Source: an uncultured Collinsella sp.
Lineage (GTDB): Bacteria; Actinomycetota; Coriobacteriia; Coriobacteriales; Coriobacteriaceae
Direction of reading: 5' to 3'
NCBI GenBank assembly: GCA_902493855.1
Contig: CABUQV010000003.1
Span: 1 to 64,000, forward strand
Length of the DNA: 64,000 nt
The notes under the pieces were generated by a model that was given only the letters and a program-made list of their open reading frames with translations, was not told the origin of the DNA and did not search any database. The position numbers and the translations under genes were made by a program. Below are positions 1-8,224 of the stretch, in pieces (positions within the stretch are counted from its first letter, which is position 1; the number at the start of each line of letters is the position of its first letter).

Positions 1-216
1 ATCTTGCTGCTCTGGCGATAGGTCTGTGCCGCTGGCCTGGGGCGCGCGCGTATTGAATGCGTCGACAAAGCCCTGCATGCCCTGCTTCATAAAGAAGGGG
101 CCGTAGATGGGTGAATTGAACGCAATGGGGACGGAAAAGGCTGCAGCAAGAACGAGCGTGGAAATCCATACGGCCTTGTCTCTTAGGATTAGTTTGAGAA
201 GAAGTCGACAGTACAT
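1..216 (-). CDS. Putative membrane protein, N-terminal fragment (runs off window)
   Basis: The reading frame opens with an ATG at 216 and stays open to position 1, so only the first 72 residues are visible. An AGGTG ribosome site lies about 7 nt upstream. The N-terminus is basic (MYCRLLLKLILRDK) followed by a hydrophobic helix (about residues 17-35) and then a polar segment containing PIYGPFFMKQG. This layout, one helix followed by a presumed outside loop, fits the start of an ABC-2 type permease or another multi-pass protein, but no family motif is visible in the fragment. The next genes deal with peptide-antibiotic immunity, so a transporter is plausible. That is inference. Confidence 0.55.
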   Translation of the reverse strand, partial: MYCRLLLKLILRDKAVWISTLVLAAAFSVPIAFNSPIYGPFFMKQGMQGFVDAFNTRAPQASGTDLSPEQQD

Positions 217-356
217 TCAGAAGCACCTGCATTCCTCAAAGAACTTTTAGATTAAAAGTAACAGACCGGATGAAGATACGTGCGACGGGGGCGAGGCGAA
301 TGGCTGAACGGTATCGATATGCGGGTTCAACGGTATCACATTGGCCACATAGATTA

Positions 357-557
357 TTAACTTGCTTGACTTGTAAACCTAATCGTCCTGTCATCATATT
401 CAACTTCGAAAAAAGGGGAATGAGGGCATCCCGATGCATCGAGTATTACTGGAACCCCGGCGATACGCTGAATGATTTGTGACGAATAGTCATGTCCATC
501 AAGAAGGCTCGACGCTTCGGGCAGCTCGTCAATCGATATATCAATTCTTGGAGACAT
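357..557 (-). CDS. Hypothetical small protein (66 aa)
   Basis: A 66-residue ORF starting MSPRIDISIDELPEAS. A good GGTAGGA ribosome site lies 5-6 nt before the ATG, and residue use looks protein-like (acidic start, mixed aliphatic core, no low complexity). No family is recognised and no signal peptide or membrane helix is seen. Its start lies inside the 3' end of a 29-residue hydrophobic ORF on the same strand (541-630), in another frame, so the two may be translated as a pair. It could also be a chance ORF in an AT-rich accessory stretch. Confidence 0.35.
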   Translation of the reverse strand: MSPRIDISIDELPEASSLLDGHDYSSQIIQRIAGVPVILDASGCPHSPFFEVEYDDRTIRFTSQAS

Positions 558-630
558 GTATTCCTACCATTTTTAAAGAAACAACGGCGGTAATCGCTAT
601 CGCGATTGCGCCAATAATACCGAGCGCCAT
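541..630 (-). CDS. Possible 29-aa hydrophobic peptide
   Basis: The frame from ATG 630 to TGA 541 encodes 29 residues beginning MALGIIGAIAIA, with a continuous hydrophobic stretch and a lysine-containing tail (KMVGIHVSKN). It resembles in composition small membrane-active peptides or short type I toxins. No clear Shine-Dalgarno sequence is present, although TATAAAT lies just upstream. The ribosome site and start of the 66-aa ORF are embedded in its last codons, an arrangement seen in translationally coupled pairs. The peptide is too short to be confident. Confidence 0.25.
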   Translation of the reverse strand: MALGIIGAIAIAITAVVSLKMVGIHVSKN

Positions 631-662
631 CTATTTATACTTGATTTAAGGCGGAGTGGAAT

Positions 663-1316
663 GTGGGCGCGCAAGGAGATGCGGAATCGATGAGAGCCTC
701 AAAAAAAATTACTGCAGTGTTATCATCTTTCATCCTCTCTATTCTTCCATTTCTGATTCTATGGACGGCTTGGTCAGTCCTCCCTGATACAATTCCCGCT
801 CATTGGAGTGGGGGTGTGGTTGATCGATGGGGTAATAAGCTTGAATTGCTGGTTGTTCCGCTGTTTTCTCTGATTGGTTCTATTGCAATTTCTGTGTACC
901 TTATTGTTTCCACGCGGCGAAGAGAGTTCGCGGATTTCTCTGTTCGAATGCGACGGGACTTTGTTGCGTGCTATATTTCTAGTCTTCTTTTATCGACAAC
1001 CTGCTCAGTGATAATTGCCGTTTGGGTTCAGTTGATTCTTACGCAAAGCACTGCAGTTGATGGGGGACTTGGACTATCGATCCTGTATTCCCTTCCCGGG
1101 CTACATGTGATCTTGTGCGCTTTGCCGCCTTTTTATGCGAGCGGCGAGAGCAAAAAGGCAGAGCGCCTGATAACAGTTCTTATTGGCGGCGCGGAGATTG
1201 TTCTTTGTGGAATAGTGCTTGAAGGTTCGGCTGCCTCTTATGCGATGATTGGACTGATGATTCTGTTCTGTGCGTTTGAGATTGTGTCACAGGTAAGGGA
1301 TAGCCGGTCCTTATGA
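663..1316 (+). CDS. DUF1648/SdpI-like integral membrane protein
   Basis: A 217-residue protein with about six membrane helices. After the first helix (about residues 19-38) it carries the pattern LPDTIPAHWSGGVVDRWGNK, which matches the DUF1648 signature (Pxx[IV]xxHWxxxGxxDxxxxK) found at the N-terminus of SdpI. In Bacillus subtilis SdpI gives immunity to the SdpC toxin and sequesters the SdpR repressor; related proteins are often of unknown role. The GTG at 663 has a GGAG site 6 nt upstream. The alternative ATG at 690 has AAGGAG 11 nt upstream and overlaps the stop of a 10-codon ORF from ATG 661 (ATGA), so coupled initiation there is possible. No ArsR-type repressor gene accompanies it. It is AT-rich, unlike the downstream operon. 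Confidence 0.7.
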   Translation: MGAQGDAESMRASKKITAVLSSFILSILPFLILWTAWSVLPDTIPAHWSGGVVDRWGNKLELLVVPLFSLIGSIAISVYLIVSTRRREFADFSVRMRRDFVACYISSLLLSTTCSVIIAVWVQLILTQSTAVDGGLGLSILYSLPGLHVILCALPPFYASGESKKAERLITVLIGGAEIVLCGIVLEGSAASYAMIGLMILFCAFEIVSQVRDSRSL

Positions 1317-1439
1317 GTTGAATTACGCGCGTGCGGATATAAAGGGTGGCATGTTAAATTTGTTGAAAGCTCTGACATGCGCTGTCGACTTCATTAAAAT
1401 CGATTGCCGATCAAGTCTTCCTATATATGCGAGCCCCAA

Positions 1440-1760
1440 GAAACTGCGCTGTGAACCTGAGTCCTCTATCGATCGGCCCGGTGCACCGGGCCGCTGTCCT
1501 CGAGCCGGCAACAGCTTGCCGGTCTCAAAACGTATGCCGTCCGGCACGACCGACGGCCGAGTCTTGCGCCCCGTTCGGGCAGCGCCAGAACCCCGTGCCG
1601 GAACCCATGCGGTCGATTGCAGGGGAATTCAGCCGAGGCCATCGAGGAGCCGACCTAGGGACGGCGCCCTCAGTCCTCGAAGGATTTCAACCGCCCCTTA
1701 AAGGCTCGGATTGATTTAACGGTTGATTCAATCCGGCAGAATATGCCGGGCATGGACCGG
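1440..1760. other. GC-rich hairpin-dense stretch without a convincing gene
   Basis: The interval 1317-1866 has no credible protein gene. From about 1440 base composition turns sharply GC-rich and many self-complementary segments follow: a perfect 20-bp palindrome at 1474-1493; a 7-bp stem with 4-nt loop at 1505-1522; GCCGTC/GACGGC at 1536-1557; an 8-bp long-range helix pairing 1541-1548 with 1594-1601; an 8-bp stem at 1707-1735; and a 6-bp stem at 1733-1749. Some are mutually exclusive. The pattern suits a structured RNA, the remnant of a mobile element, or stacked terminators. It was compared mentally with RNase P RNA, tmRNA, SRP RNA, T-box leaders and group II domain V and matches none. Confidence 0.35.
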
Positions 1761-1866
1761 TTGACACAATGTAAGGTAAAAAGCAGATGCGGCCGTACGC
1801 CGGTGCGGGGTTCGGGTGATGTGATAGAAAGAAATATACGTATTACATCTAACCAAGAGGTGCGTC

Positions 1867-2061
1867 ATGGCAACCGCCACCGCAGCCCTGAGAATCCCCG
1901 AGGACCTTGCGAACAGGTACGACCGCCTGGCGAAGTCGACGGGCCGCACGAAAAACTTCTACATGACGGAGGCGCTTGCCGCAGAGATAGGCAGGCTCGA
2001 ATACGAGTACGGCCTCATGAATTATCCGGGAAGCGTTTGGTTGCGAGCCACGCCGGTGTGA
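1867..2061 (+). CDS. Ribbon-helix-helix antitoxin-like protein (RelB/DinJ type), probably C-terminally truncated
   Basis: A 64-residue protein with a clear ribbon-helix-helix DNA-binding domain: a beta-strand segment ATAALRIPEDLANRYDRLA, then KSTGRTKNFYMTEALAAEIGRLE. This is the pattern of RelB/DinJ-like antitoxins. Homologues normally continue after LEYEYGL with an acidic toxin-binding tail; here the frame ends in MNYPGSVWLRATPV, which does not resemble that tail, and no RelE/YafQ toxin follows. The next gene is an unrelated histidine kinase on the other strand. AGAGGTG lies 6-7 nt before the ATG. ATACGTAT at about 1836, upstream of the gene, is a candidate operator half. It is likely a decayed orphan that may still bind DNA. 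Confidence 0.65.
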   Translation: MATATAALRIPEDLANRYDRLAKSTGRTKNFYMTEALAAEIGRLEYEYGLMNYPGSVWLRATPV

Positions 2062-2081
2062 GGGCCTGAGTCGTCAGGCCC
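2062..2081. terminator. Hairpin between antitoxin gene and histidine kinase stop
   Basis: GGGCCTGA/TCAGGCCC forms an 8-bp stem with a 4-nt loop (2062-2069 with 2074-2081). It starts just after the antitoxin stop and overlaps the kinase stop codon. No U-tract follows on either strand, so intrinsic termination would be weak. Confidence 0.35.
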
Positions 2082-3510
2082 CGCACAGGGGGACCGCGAT
2101 GGTGGCCACCGCGCCGCCCGAGGGGCTGTTGGCGAGCGAGACGGAGCCCCCGTGGGCGCTCGCGGCCTCGGAGGCGGCGTGGAGGCCGAGCCCGTAGTGG
2201 CGGCCTCCGTCGCGCGAGGAGCGGGAGGAGTCGTCTGTGAAGAGGCGCTCGCAGCCGCGTTCGAGGGCGGCGGGAGAGAAGCCCGGTCCGTCGTCGGACA
2301 CCTCGATGACGAGGTGCCCGCCCGCGACGTCGCAGGAGACCGCCACGCGCGAGCGCGCGTGCTCGGCGGCGTTGGCCACGAGGTTCGCGGCGGCTCGCGT
2401 CAGGGCGGTTCGGTCGAGCGGGGCCTCGGGCGCGCCCGCGACAGCGGGGCCCGTGGCCGCGTCGAGTGTCACGCCTCGCGACCGGGCGATCTGGGCGGCC
2501 TCGGCGAGGACCTGCTCGCAGAGCTCGGCCGGCCGCATGGGGGCCCTCTCCGCCCCGCCGGACCCGCGCGAGGCCTCGATGAGCAGGCGCACGTAGCCGT
2601 CGAGCCTTTCGACACTGCCGGCTATGTCGCGCGCGGCGGCCGCGAGGTCGGCGTCTTTCTCGTTTTCCAGCTCCTCTGCCACGAAGTCGGCGTTGGCGCG
2701 CAGCACGGTGAGCGGCGTCTTGAGGTCGTGGGCGAGCGACGCCACCTGCTCGCGCTGTCCCCGCTCCGCGGCCCAGCGGGCCTCGAGCGACTCGGCGAGG
2801 GAGGCCCGCATGGCGTCCATCGCGGCGAGGACGTCGTTCACCTCGCGCACGTTGGTGCTGCCGACCGCAAAGTCGAGCTCCCCCGCGCCGACGCGCCCCG
2901 CCGCCTCCGCGAGCGGCGCCATCTTGCGCGAGATCACGCGGCTCGCGCGGCGCGCCACGAGCGCGAGCGCGAGCGCGCTTCCCGCCGTGGCGCCGACGAG
3001 CATGAGGTTCTGCGGGTTGGGAAGCAGGCCGGCGAGGTCGCGCGAGACCCACTGCGGCAGGTACTCGCTGACGAGTGCGCAGGCCCCGCCGCCCTTGAGC
3101 GGGAACGCGGCGTAGGTGAGGCCCGAGCCCCCGCCCTCGATCTCCACTGTGCCCGGATCCGCGGCGAGTGCCGCACGGGCCATTTCCGTCGCGTCCTCGA
3201 GCCGCGTGCCCTCGAGGTCTGTCATCAGCACGTATCCGTCCTTGTTCAGGATGAGGTAGCGGTACGCCGTCGGCACGTCCTGCTGCCCGCAGACGCCGTC
3301 GCGTGCCAGGCCCTCCGCGACCTCGCGCGCATTGGCCGGCCCCCAGCTTGCCTCGTAGACGAAGCCCGCGTTGATCGCCGCGGAGAGTGCCATGAACGAG
3401 GCGAGCCACGCCGTGGCGACCGCTGCGAACGCGTAGGCGAAGTAGCGCGCGATGACGAAGGAGAGCGGCATGCCCCCGCGACCTCGCGCCCCGGTCCTCA
3501 GAGCTGCCAC
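2074..3510 (-). CDS. Sensor histidine kinase of the lantibiotic-immunity operon
   Basis: A two-component sensor of 478 aa from GTG 3510, or 465 aa from ATG 3471 (MPLSFVIARYF). Visible parts in order: first membrane helix (about residues 19-45), a sensor domain of about 120 residues, second helix (about 167-187), HAMP-like linker, HisKA with the H-box ASLAHDLKTPLT (phospho-accepting His near residue 265), N-box AAANLVANAAEHA, G1 SDDGPGFS and G2 YGLGLHAA. All catalytic boxes are intact. The GTG start overlaps the response-regulator stop by 13 nt, so the two are coupled. The partner is the OmpR-type regulator just upstream, and the likely target is the ABC transporter operon in the same unit. 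Very GC-rich. The ligand is unknown. Confidence 0.9.
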   Translation of the reverse strand: MAALRTGARGRGGMPLSFVIARYFAYAFAAVATAWLASFMALSAAINAGFVYEASWGPANAREVAEGLARDGVCGQQDVPTAYRYLILNKDGYVLMTDLEGTRLEDATEMARAALAADPGTVEIEGGGSGLTYAAFPLKGGGACALVSEYLPQWVSRDLAGLLPNPQNLMLVGATAGSALALALVARRASRVISRKMAPLAEAAGRVGAGELDFAVGSTNVREVNDVLAAMDAMRASLAESLEARWAAERGQREQVASLAHDLKTPLTVLRANADFVAEELENEKDADLAAAARDIAGSVERLDGYVRLLIEASRGSGGAERAPMRPAELCEQVLAEAAQIARSRGVTLDAATGPAVAGAPEAPLDRTALTRAAANLVANAAEHARSRVAVSCDVAGGHLVIEVSDDGPGFSPAALERGCERLFTDDSSRSSRDGGRHYGLGLHAASEAASAHGGSVSLANSPSGGAVATIAVPLCGA

Positions 3511-4160
3511 TTGTACCCCATCCCCCAGACGGTCGCGATCGGATCGGCGCCGGCCTCGGAGAGTTTCCTCCGGGCGCGGCTGACCTGCATGGATATGGCC
3601 GCGTCGTCGGCGTCGCTCTCCCAGCCGAGCACCGCCTCGCGTATCTGCGCGCGGCTCATGACCTGACCGGGGTGGCGGGCGAGGTACTCGCAGATGGCGT
3701 ACTCGGTGGGCGTGAGCGGCACGGCCTCGCCGCCCACGGCGAGGTCGCGCGCCCCGAGGTCGATCCGCACCTCCCCGAAGGAGAGGGCGTGCGAGCGCGG
3801 CCGGCGCTCACGGCGTAGATGGGCCGCGACCTTGGCGCGCAGCTCCGCGGCCCCGAAGGGCTTGCGGACGTAGTCGTCGGCGCCCAGGCCGTAGCCGGCC
3901 ACGGCGTCCTCCTCGGCCACGCGCGCGGTCAGGAAGACGATGGGCCCGTCGAAGTCCGGGCGGATCTGCCGCACGAGCTCGAAGCCGTCGAGCCCCGGCA
4001 TCATGACGTCGCAGAGCACGAGGTCGAAGCGCGAGAGGTCCATCCCCGGGACCGCCGTCGGGTCCGTCGCCCTGACGCCCTCATGGCCGTCGCGGCCGAG
4101 GACGCGCGCGAGTGCGTCGAGGATCGCCCGTTCGTCATCCACTGCCAGTATCCTCGCCAT
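3498..4160 (-). CDS. OmpR/PhoB-family response regulator
   Basis: A 220-residue regulator. The receiver domain shows the acidic DDE pair at residues 7-9, the phospho-acceptor Asp in FDLVLCDVMMPGLDG (about residue 51), the conserved Thr in VFLTARV and Lys in VRKPFG. The C-terminal winged helix (about 128-220) contains LTPTEYAICEYLARHPGQVMSR. A strong GGAGG site sits 7 nt before the ATG. It lies between the immunity transporter genes and its cognate kinase, as NisR/SpaR-type regulators lie with NisFEG/SpaFEG, so it probably activates the transporter operon when an extracellular peptide is sensed. The two-component pairing is firm; the regulon is inferred. Confidence 0.93.
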   Translation of the reverse strand: MARILAVDDERAILDALARVLGRDGHEGVRATDPTAVPGMDLSRFDLVLCDVMMPGLDGFELVRQIRPDFDGPIVFLTARVAEEDAVAGYGLGADDYVRKPFGAAELRAKVAAHLRRERRPRSHALSFGEVRIDLGARDLAVGGEAVPLTPTEYAICEYLARHPGQVMSRAQIREAVLGWESDADDAAISMQVSRARRKLSEAGADPIATVWGMGYKWQL

Positions 4161-4327
4161 GTTAGACCTCCTGAAACTCTCGTCGGAATTGTACTAGCGC
4201 CGCGCTCAGCGTTCCAGAGCCCTGCGCGCAGCGCCGACCCCCAGCCGGCGTCGAGCAGGGCATTCCCGCCCAGGACGAGCGCTGCGGAGAGGAGGGCGAG
4301 CACGGCGGCGAGTGGCTTCCTACGCAT
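4001..4327 (-). CDS. Small membrane/signal-anchored ORF between permease and regulator, possibly frameshifted
   Basis: The ATG at 4327 overlaps the upstream permease stop by 8 nt and opens MRRKPLAAVLALLSAALVLG, a convincing basic start plus hydrophobic helix. As written, the frame then runs 160 nt into the response regulator and ends at 4001 with an Arg/Ser-rich tail typical of out-of-frame reading. The neighbouring frame instead stops neatly at 4162, two bases before the regulator ATG, ending VQFRREFQEV. A single indel near 4190-4240 would therefore restore a protein of about 55 aa. It may be a short accessory membrane peptide of the immunity system. Function unknown. Confidence 0.35.
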   Translation of the reverse strand: MRRKPLAAVLALLSAALVLGGNALLDAGWGSALRAGLWNAERGASTIPTRVSGGLTWRGYWQWMTNGRSSTHSRASSAATAMRASGRRTRRRSRGWTSRASTSCSATS

Positions 4328-5135
4328 CTGCCCTCCCGTCCTCGAAGCGGCAGAACCAGGCGAGAAGGACGGCGGCGGTTGCCAGGGTGAGCACGAGGCC
4401 AGCGAGCGCAGTCGTGAGGAGAGGGCCCGCCGCGCGTGCGGCGTCGATGAAGGCCTCTACCCCGAGCGACCCCAGGCGCGCGGGCCAGGCGAGCGGCACC
4501 CAGCTCAGGGGCGTCGCCAGGGCACCGGTGAGCTCGCCGGTCATGAGGCCGTGCGCAAGTCCGCCCACTGAGAAGAACGCGAGGAGCATACCCGCAGCGC
4601 CGGCGCCGATGGCGACGTTTCGGCCGAGGCGCAGGGCCACGCCGAGCCCCAGCGCGTAGAGGGGCAGGCTGCCCAGCACGATGCCAGCCCACGCGGCCGC
4701 AAGCGGAGCGGGCCCGAGCGGCAGGCGCCCGGCAACGGCGAGCACGGCCCCGAACACGCCGAGCGCCACGGCCAGCGCGACGGCGCCGAGCGCCGCAAGG
4801 GCGAGCAGCTTCGCCGCGACGGCGCGCCCGCGCGAGGGGACCGCCGTGAGGTTGGCGAGGCGCCCGGCAGCGCGCTCCTCGTCCACGGCGAGCCCGCAGA
4901 CGATGGCGGACATGAGCGGCATGAGGGCGCCGAGGAACTGGGCGTAGGCGTCCGCGCCCAGCGCCGGGTCCCATCGGGCTACGGAGAAGTACTCGCCGCA
5001 GGCAAGACCGGCTGCCAGGCCGCAGACGAGGTGCACCGCCGTGAGCGGGGAGCGCGCCAGGCGCAGGGCCTCGGAGAGCAGGGCCCGCGAGAGAGTCATG
5101 CGCGGCGACGGGTCGGAGAGTCGTGTCATGGCCAT
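4320..5135 (-). CDS. Lantibiotic-immunity ABC transporter permease, MutG-like
   Basis: A 271-residue permease with about six membrane helices, beginning MAMTRLSDPSPRMTLSRALLSEALRLARS. The chosen ATG (5135) overlaps the previous permease stop by one base (TGATG) and has GGAGAGG just upstream. Longer upstream extensions of the frame are ignored. Its place after an ATPase and a MutE/EpiE-type permease, and its size, match the second permease (MutG/EpiG/NisG type) of lantibiotic self-protection exporters, which expel the peptide from the membrane. Assignment to MutG rests mainly on context and topology. GC-rich with Ala/Leu/Gly-heavy helices. Confidence 0.75.
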   Translation of the reverse strand: MAMTRLSDPSPRMTLSRALLSEALRLARSPLTAVHLVCGLAAGLACGEYFSVARWDPALGADAYAQFLGALMPLMSAIVCGLAVDEERAAGRLANLTAVPSRGRAVAAKLLALAALGAVALAVALGVFGAVLAVAGRLPLGPAPLAAAWAGIVLGSLPLYALGLGVALRLGRNVAIGAGAAGMLLAFFSVGGLAHGLMTGELTGALATPLSWVPLAWPARLGSLGVEAFIDAARAAGPLLTTALAGLVLTLATAAVLLAWFCRFEDGRADA

Positions 5136-5901
5136 CACCTCTCCTCGGAGCGCGCGAACCAGGCCGCGCCCGCCGCCGTGAGCGCGGCGAACGCGAGCGC
5201 GCAGACCGCAAGGCCCGCCAGCGTGAGCATGCCATCCGCCGCGAGCGCCCCGCCGAGCGCCATGTCCGCCGCGAGTGGCTCGCCGCTCGGCAGCACGGGG
5301 ATGAAGCTCGTGGGGATGACCATGCTCGCGGACGGCGGAAAGAGCTGCGGCAGCGGCACCAACGACCAGGCGAACCCACCCACGAGCTGCGCGGCGAGCG
5401 GGCAGAAGATGCCCGCGAGCATTCCGAGCCGCGCCGTGAGGAAGAGCCCTGCGGGGATCATCCACGCCGTGGTCACCGTGTTGGCGAGCGCGCAGAGGAG
5501 CATCGTGAGCGTGCCCGCGGCCGTGAGGCCCTGCGAGGAGAACGCCGATCCCGCGAGGTAGATGCCGAAGACCACGAGGTTCGAGAGCGTGCAGAGCGCG
5601 AGGCACCAGAGCGCCTTGGCCCACCAGGCGCGCCCGAGCGGGAAGCCCAGGCCTAGAAGCCCCCGCATCCGCGTGCGCGCGTCCGCCCGCGCGACGCACG
5701 CCACCACGAGCGAGAGAGACACAGGCAGGAAGAGCGCGTACCAGTAGTTCCACGCGCTAAAGATCTGCACGCCCCGGTAGGGCATCGCGCCGAGCAGCGG
5801 CATCGGCAGCGCCATGAGCACGGCCAGGCGAACCGGTGCCGCGTGGCGCGACTTCAGGGCCTCGGCGCGCAGGCCCGCGAGCAGGCAGCCTTTCTCGCCC
5901 G

Positions 5902-5905
<4 letters not shown>
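5135..5905 (-). CDS. Lantibiotic-immunity ABC transporter permease, MutE/EpiE-like
   Basis: A 256-residue integral membrane protein with six predicted helices. The first part (LLAGLRAEALKSRHAAPVRL, then SAWNYWYALFLPVSLSLV) matches the layout of MutE/EpiE-family immunity permeases, where a short basic N-terminus precedes helix 1 and a tryptophan/tyrosine-rich loop precedes helix 2. It starts at ATG 5905 and overlaps the ATPase stop by 4 nt (ATGA), implying fixed stoichiometry. The family exports lantibiotics that have inserted into the producer's own membrane. Here no lantibiotic biosynthesis genes are seen, so the role may be immunity to a competitor's peptide. Confidence 0.8.
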
Positions 5906-6630
<725 letters not shown>

Positions 6631-7015
6631 GGGTTTATCCTTTCTCTTCCGGGCGCGCGGGCCGATTCACCGTGCCCGCGCGTCTTACCTTTCGGGTTCA
6701 CCATCCATGGTGGGGTGCGTTTCTAACGAAGCCGTAACGGCCGTTGGGCTCTTTTGGCGCCAGCCAATCTCGACCCGCACGCATTTGCATAAAGTAACAA
6801 CTTTCCCGATCGATGTAATCACCGAATCAAAACGTGTACACCAGCCACCGAAATCGACATTTTTCGACATGTTTGGAGGCAGATGTACACGAATGCGAAA
6901 TTCCCTGCCTAATAGCGCCCTCCACATGTCTGGACTCTCTATGCTTACGCTGGATAGACATCGCCGGAACGGGTATAGTATCGAAAGTTTTGTCGTTAAC
7001 CAGCGGGGGAGTCCT
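6631..7015. other. Divergent intergenic region upstream of the immunity operon and the phosphatidyltransferase
   Basis: This 385-bp stretch separates accessory and core regions and has no credible gene. It contains a GC-rich hairpin near 6655-6690 that would lie in the 5' leader of the immunity operon, two copies of a TGTACAC-type site (about 6834-6841 and 6882-6890), paired CGACAT direct repeats (about 6857-6873), and a candidate promoter for the rightward gene: TATAGT at 6974-6979 with a poor -35 (TGGATA) 17 bp upstream. The TGTACAC pair could be operators for the divergent genes; no regulator can be assigned. Confidence 0.45.
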
Positions 7016-7720
7016 GTGGGCATCAAAAAGAAGATCAAAAAGGAGCTTATCGGCACTTCCGATTACCCGTCGAATAAGATCTTTACGATCTCCAATTTCA
7101 TAACCTTTACGCGCCTGATCCTCACCCTGGTATTTCTGTACCTGTTTGTGACGGATAACAACCGCGTCATCGCCATCGCAATCTACGCCGTTGCCGCCTC
7201 CACCGACTGGATGGACGGCCAGATCGCCCGCATGACTAAGACGGTCTCGTGGCTCGGCAAGGTCATGGATCCCATTTGCGACCGTGCGCTGCTGTTCACC
7301 GGCGTCTTGGGACTGGTGGTCCGCGGAGAGCTGCCCATCTGGGTCTGCGTGCTCATTATTGGCCGCGACATCTATCTAGGCATCGGCACGCTTATCGTTC
7401 GTCATTATCACCGTCGCCCCATCGATGTCGTCTTTCCCGGAAAGATTGCCACTGCGCTGCTCATGACCGGCTTCTCGCTCATGCTGCTCGGTTTCCCCGT
7501 TATTGACGGCCTGCATCTTTTACCTTCAACCCTTAAGGCCTTCCCGGGCCTCAACGGAAGCTCGGTGCCCCTCGGCATCTTCTTTGTGTACGGCGGCGTG
7601 ATCTTCTCCATGCTCACGGCTGTCATCTACTCCATTAAGGGCGGAGTGGCCATTAAACAGGCTCTCGCGCATCCCGAGGACGAGGACATCGACTTTCTGA
7701 ACCCTGAAATCGAAGACTGA
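7016..7720 (+). CDS. CDP-alcohol phosphatidyltransferase family protein
   Basis: A 234-residue membrane enzyme that would transfer a phosphatidyl group from CDP-diacylglycerol to an alcohol. The family signature DGxxARxxxxxxxxGxxxDxxxD is seen in DGQIARMTKTVSWLGKVMDPICD, preceded by several helices and with further helices to the C-terminus, which ends in an acidic tail. The start is GTG 7016, preceded by GGGGAG; earlier starts would add a poor non-family N-terminus. It is followed by GarA-like and FtsR-like genes, an order recalling the mycobacterial pgsA2-garA-Rv1828 neighbourhood. A second paralogue lies at 28001-28639, so this one probably makes a different lipid from phosphatidylglycerophosphate. 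The acceptor alcohol is unknown. Confidence 0.88.
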   Translation: MGIKKKIKKELIGTSDYPSNKIFTISNFITFTRLILTLVFLYLFVTDNNRVIAIAIYAVAASTDWMDGQIARMTKTVSWLGKVMDPICDRALLFTGVLGLVVRGELPIWVCVLIIGRDIYLGIGTLIVRHYHRRPIDVVFPGKIATALLMTGFSLMLLGFPVIDGLHLLPSTLKAFPGLNGSSVPLGIFFVYGGVIFSMLTAVIYSIKGGVAIKQALAHPEDEDIDFLNPEIED

Positions 7721-7786
7721 TTCGTTGGGGTATGATTACGTACGGTTCATTATTTGCGGCACGTCCGCGATAAGTTAGGGGTTGTC

Positions 7787-8221
7787 ATGGACAACATGGT
7801 TAACAATATGCCTCAGAATGATAAGACTGCTGACGCTACCTGCGTATTCCGCGTGCCTTCAAGCGACGTCACCGTTCCCGACCTCATGGCCAACGTGCGC
7901 ATCACCGCCCCCGTTCTGTCCATCGTCAAGGGTCCGCAGACTGGTGCCGCCTTTGAGCTCGAGGACGACGTGACCACCATCGGCCGCGATCCTGCGAACG
8001 GCATCTTCCTCAACGACATGACTGTTTCGCGCAGCCACGCGCGCATTATTCGCGAGGGCCTCGGCGCTCGCATCGAGGACCTGGGCTCGCTCAATGGCAC
8101 CTGGGTTGACGGTGCCATCGTCAATGCAGCCCCGCTGCACGACGGTTCTTCCGTTCAGATCGGTACATTTACGCTCATCTACCACGAGAGCACGCCGGAG
8201 CGCATCGAAACCGGTGAGTAG
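7787..8221 (+). CDS. garA: FHA-domain protein, GarA/OdhI-like
   Basis: A 144-residue phosphothreonine-binding protein. The N-terminal segment DATCVFRV resembles the ETTSVFR phospho-acceptor motif of mycobacterial GarA, with a matching Thr. The FHA fold follows (about residues 45-130), with GRDPANGIFLNDMTVSRSHARI and GSLNGTWVDG giving the conserved Gly-Arg, Ser-Arg-x-His and Asn-Gly residues. In actinobacteria this protein, once phosphorylated by a PknB/PknG-type kinase, switches off by binding its own tail; unphosphorylated it restrains 2-oxoglutarate-using enzymes. Whether those targets exist here cannot be seen. ATG 7787 has AGGGG 6 nt upstream, so the longer TTG start was rejected. Three bases separate it from the next gene. 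Confidence 0.88.
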   Translation: MDNMVNNMPQNDKTADATCVFRVPSSDVTVPDLMANVRITAPVLSIVKGPQTGAAFELEDDVTTIGRDPANGIFLNDMTVSRSHARIIREGLGARIEDLGSLNGTWVDGAIVNAAPLHDGSSVQIGTFTLIYHESTPERIETGE

Positions 8222-8224
8222 GGC

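Noticed and set aside
1318..1714. Two overlapping ORFs (127 and 95 aa) on the plus strand
   Set aside because: Their composition (Pro/Arg/Ala-rich, no ribosome site) follows the hairpin-dense GC-rich DNA, and neither resembles a known protein. Treated as non-coding.
2152..3666. A 504-codon open frame on the plus strand opposite the histidine kinase
   Set aside because: The complementary frame encodes an intact kinase with all catalytic boxes. High GC produces long shadow ORFs here and through 2-6.6 kb.
4320..5753. Long extended start for the MutG-like permease
   Set aside because: The extension is Arg/Gly/His-rich and antisense-like; the ATG at 5135 with GGAGAGG and a TGATG overlap is the natural start.
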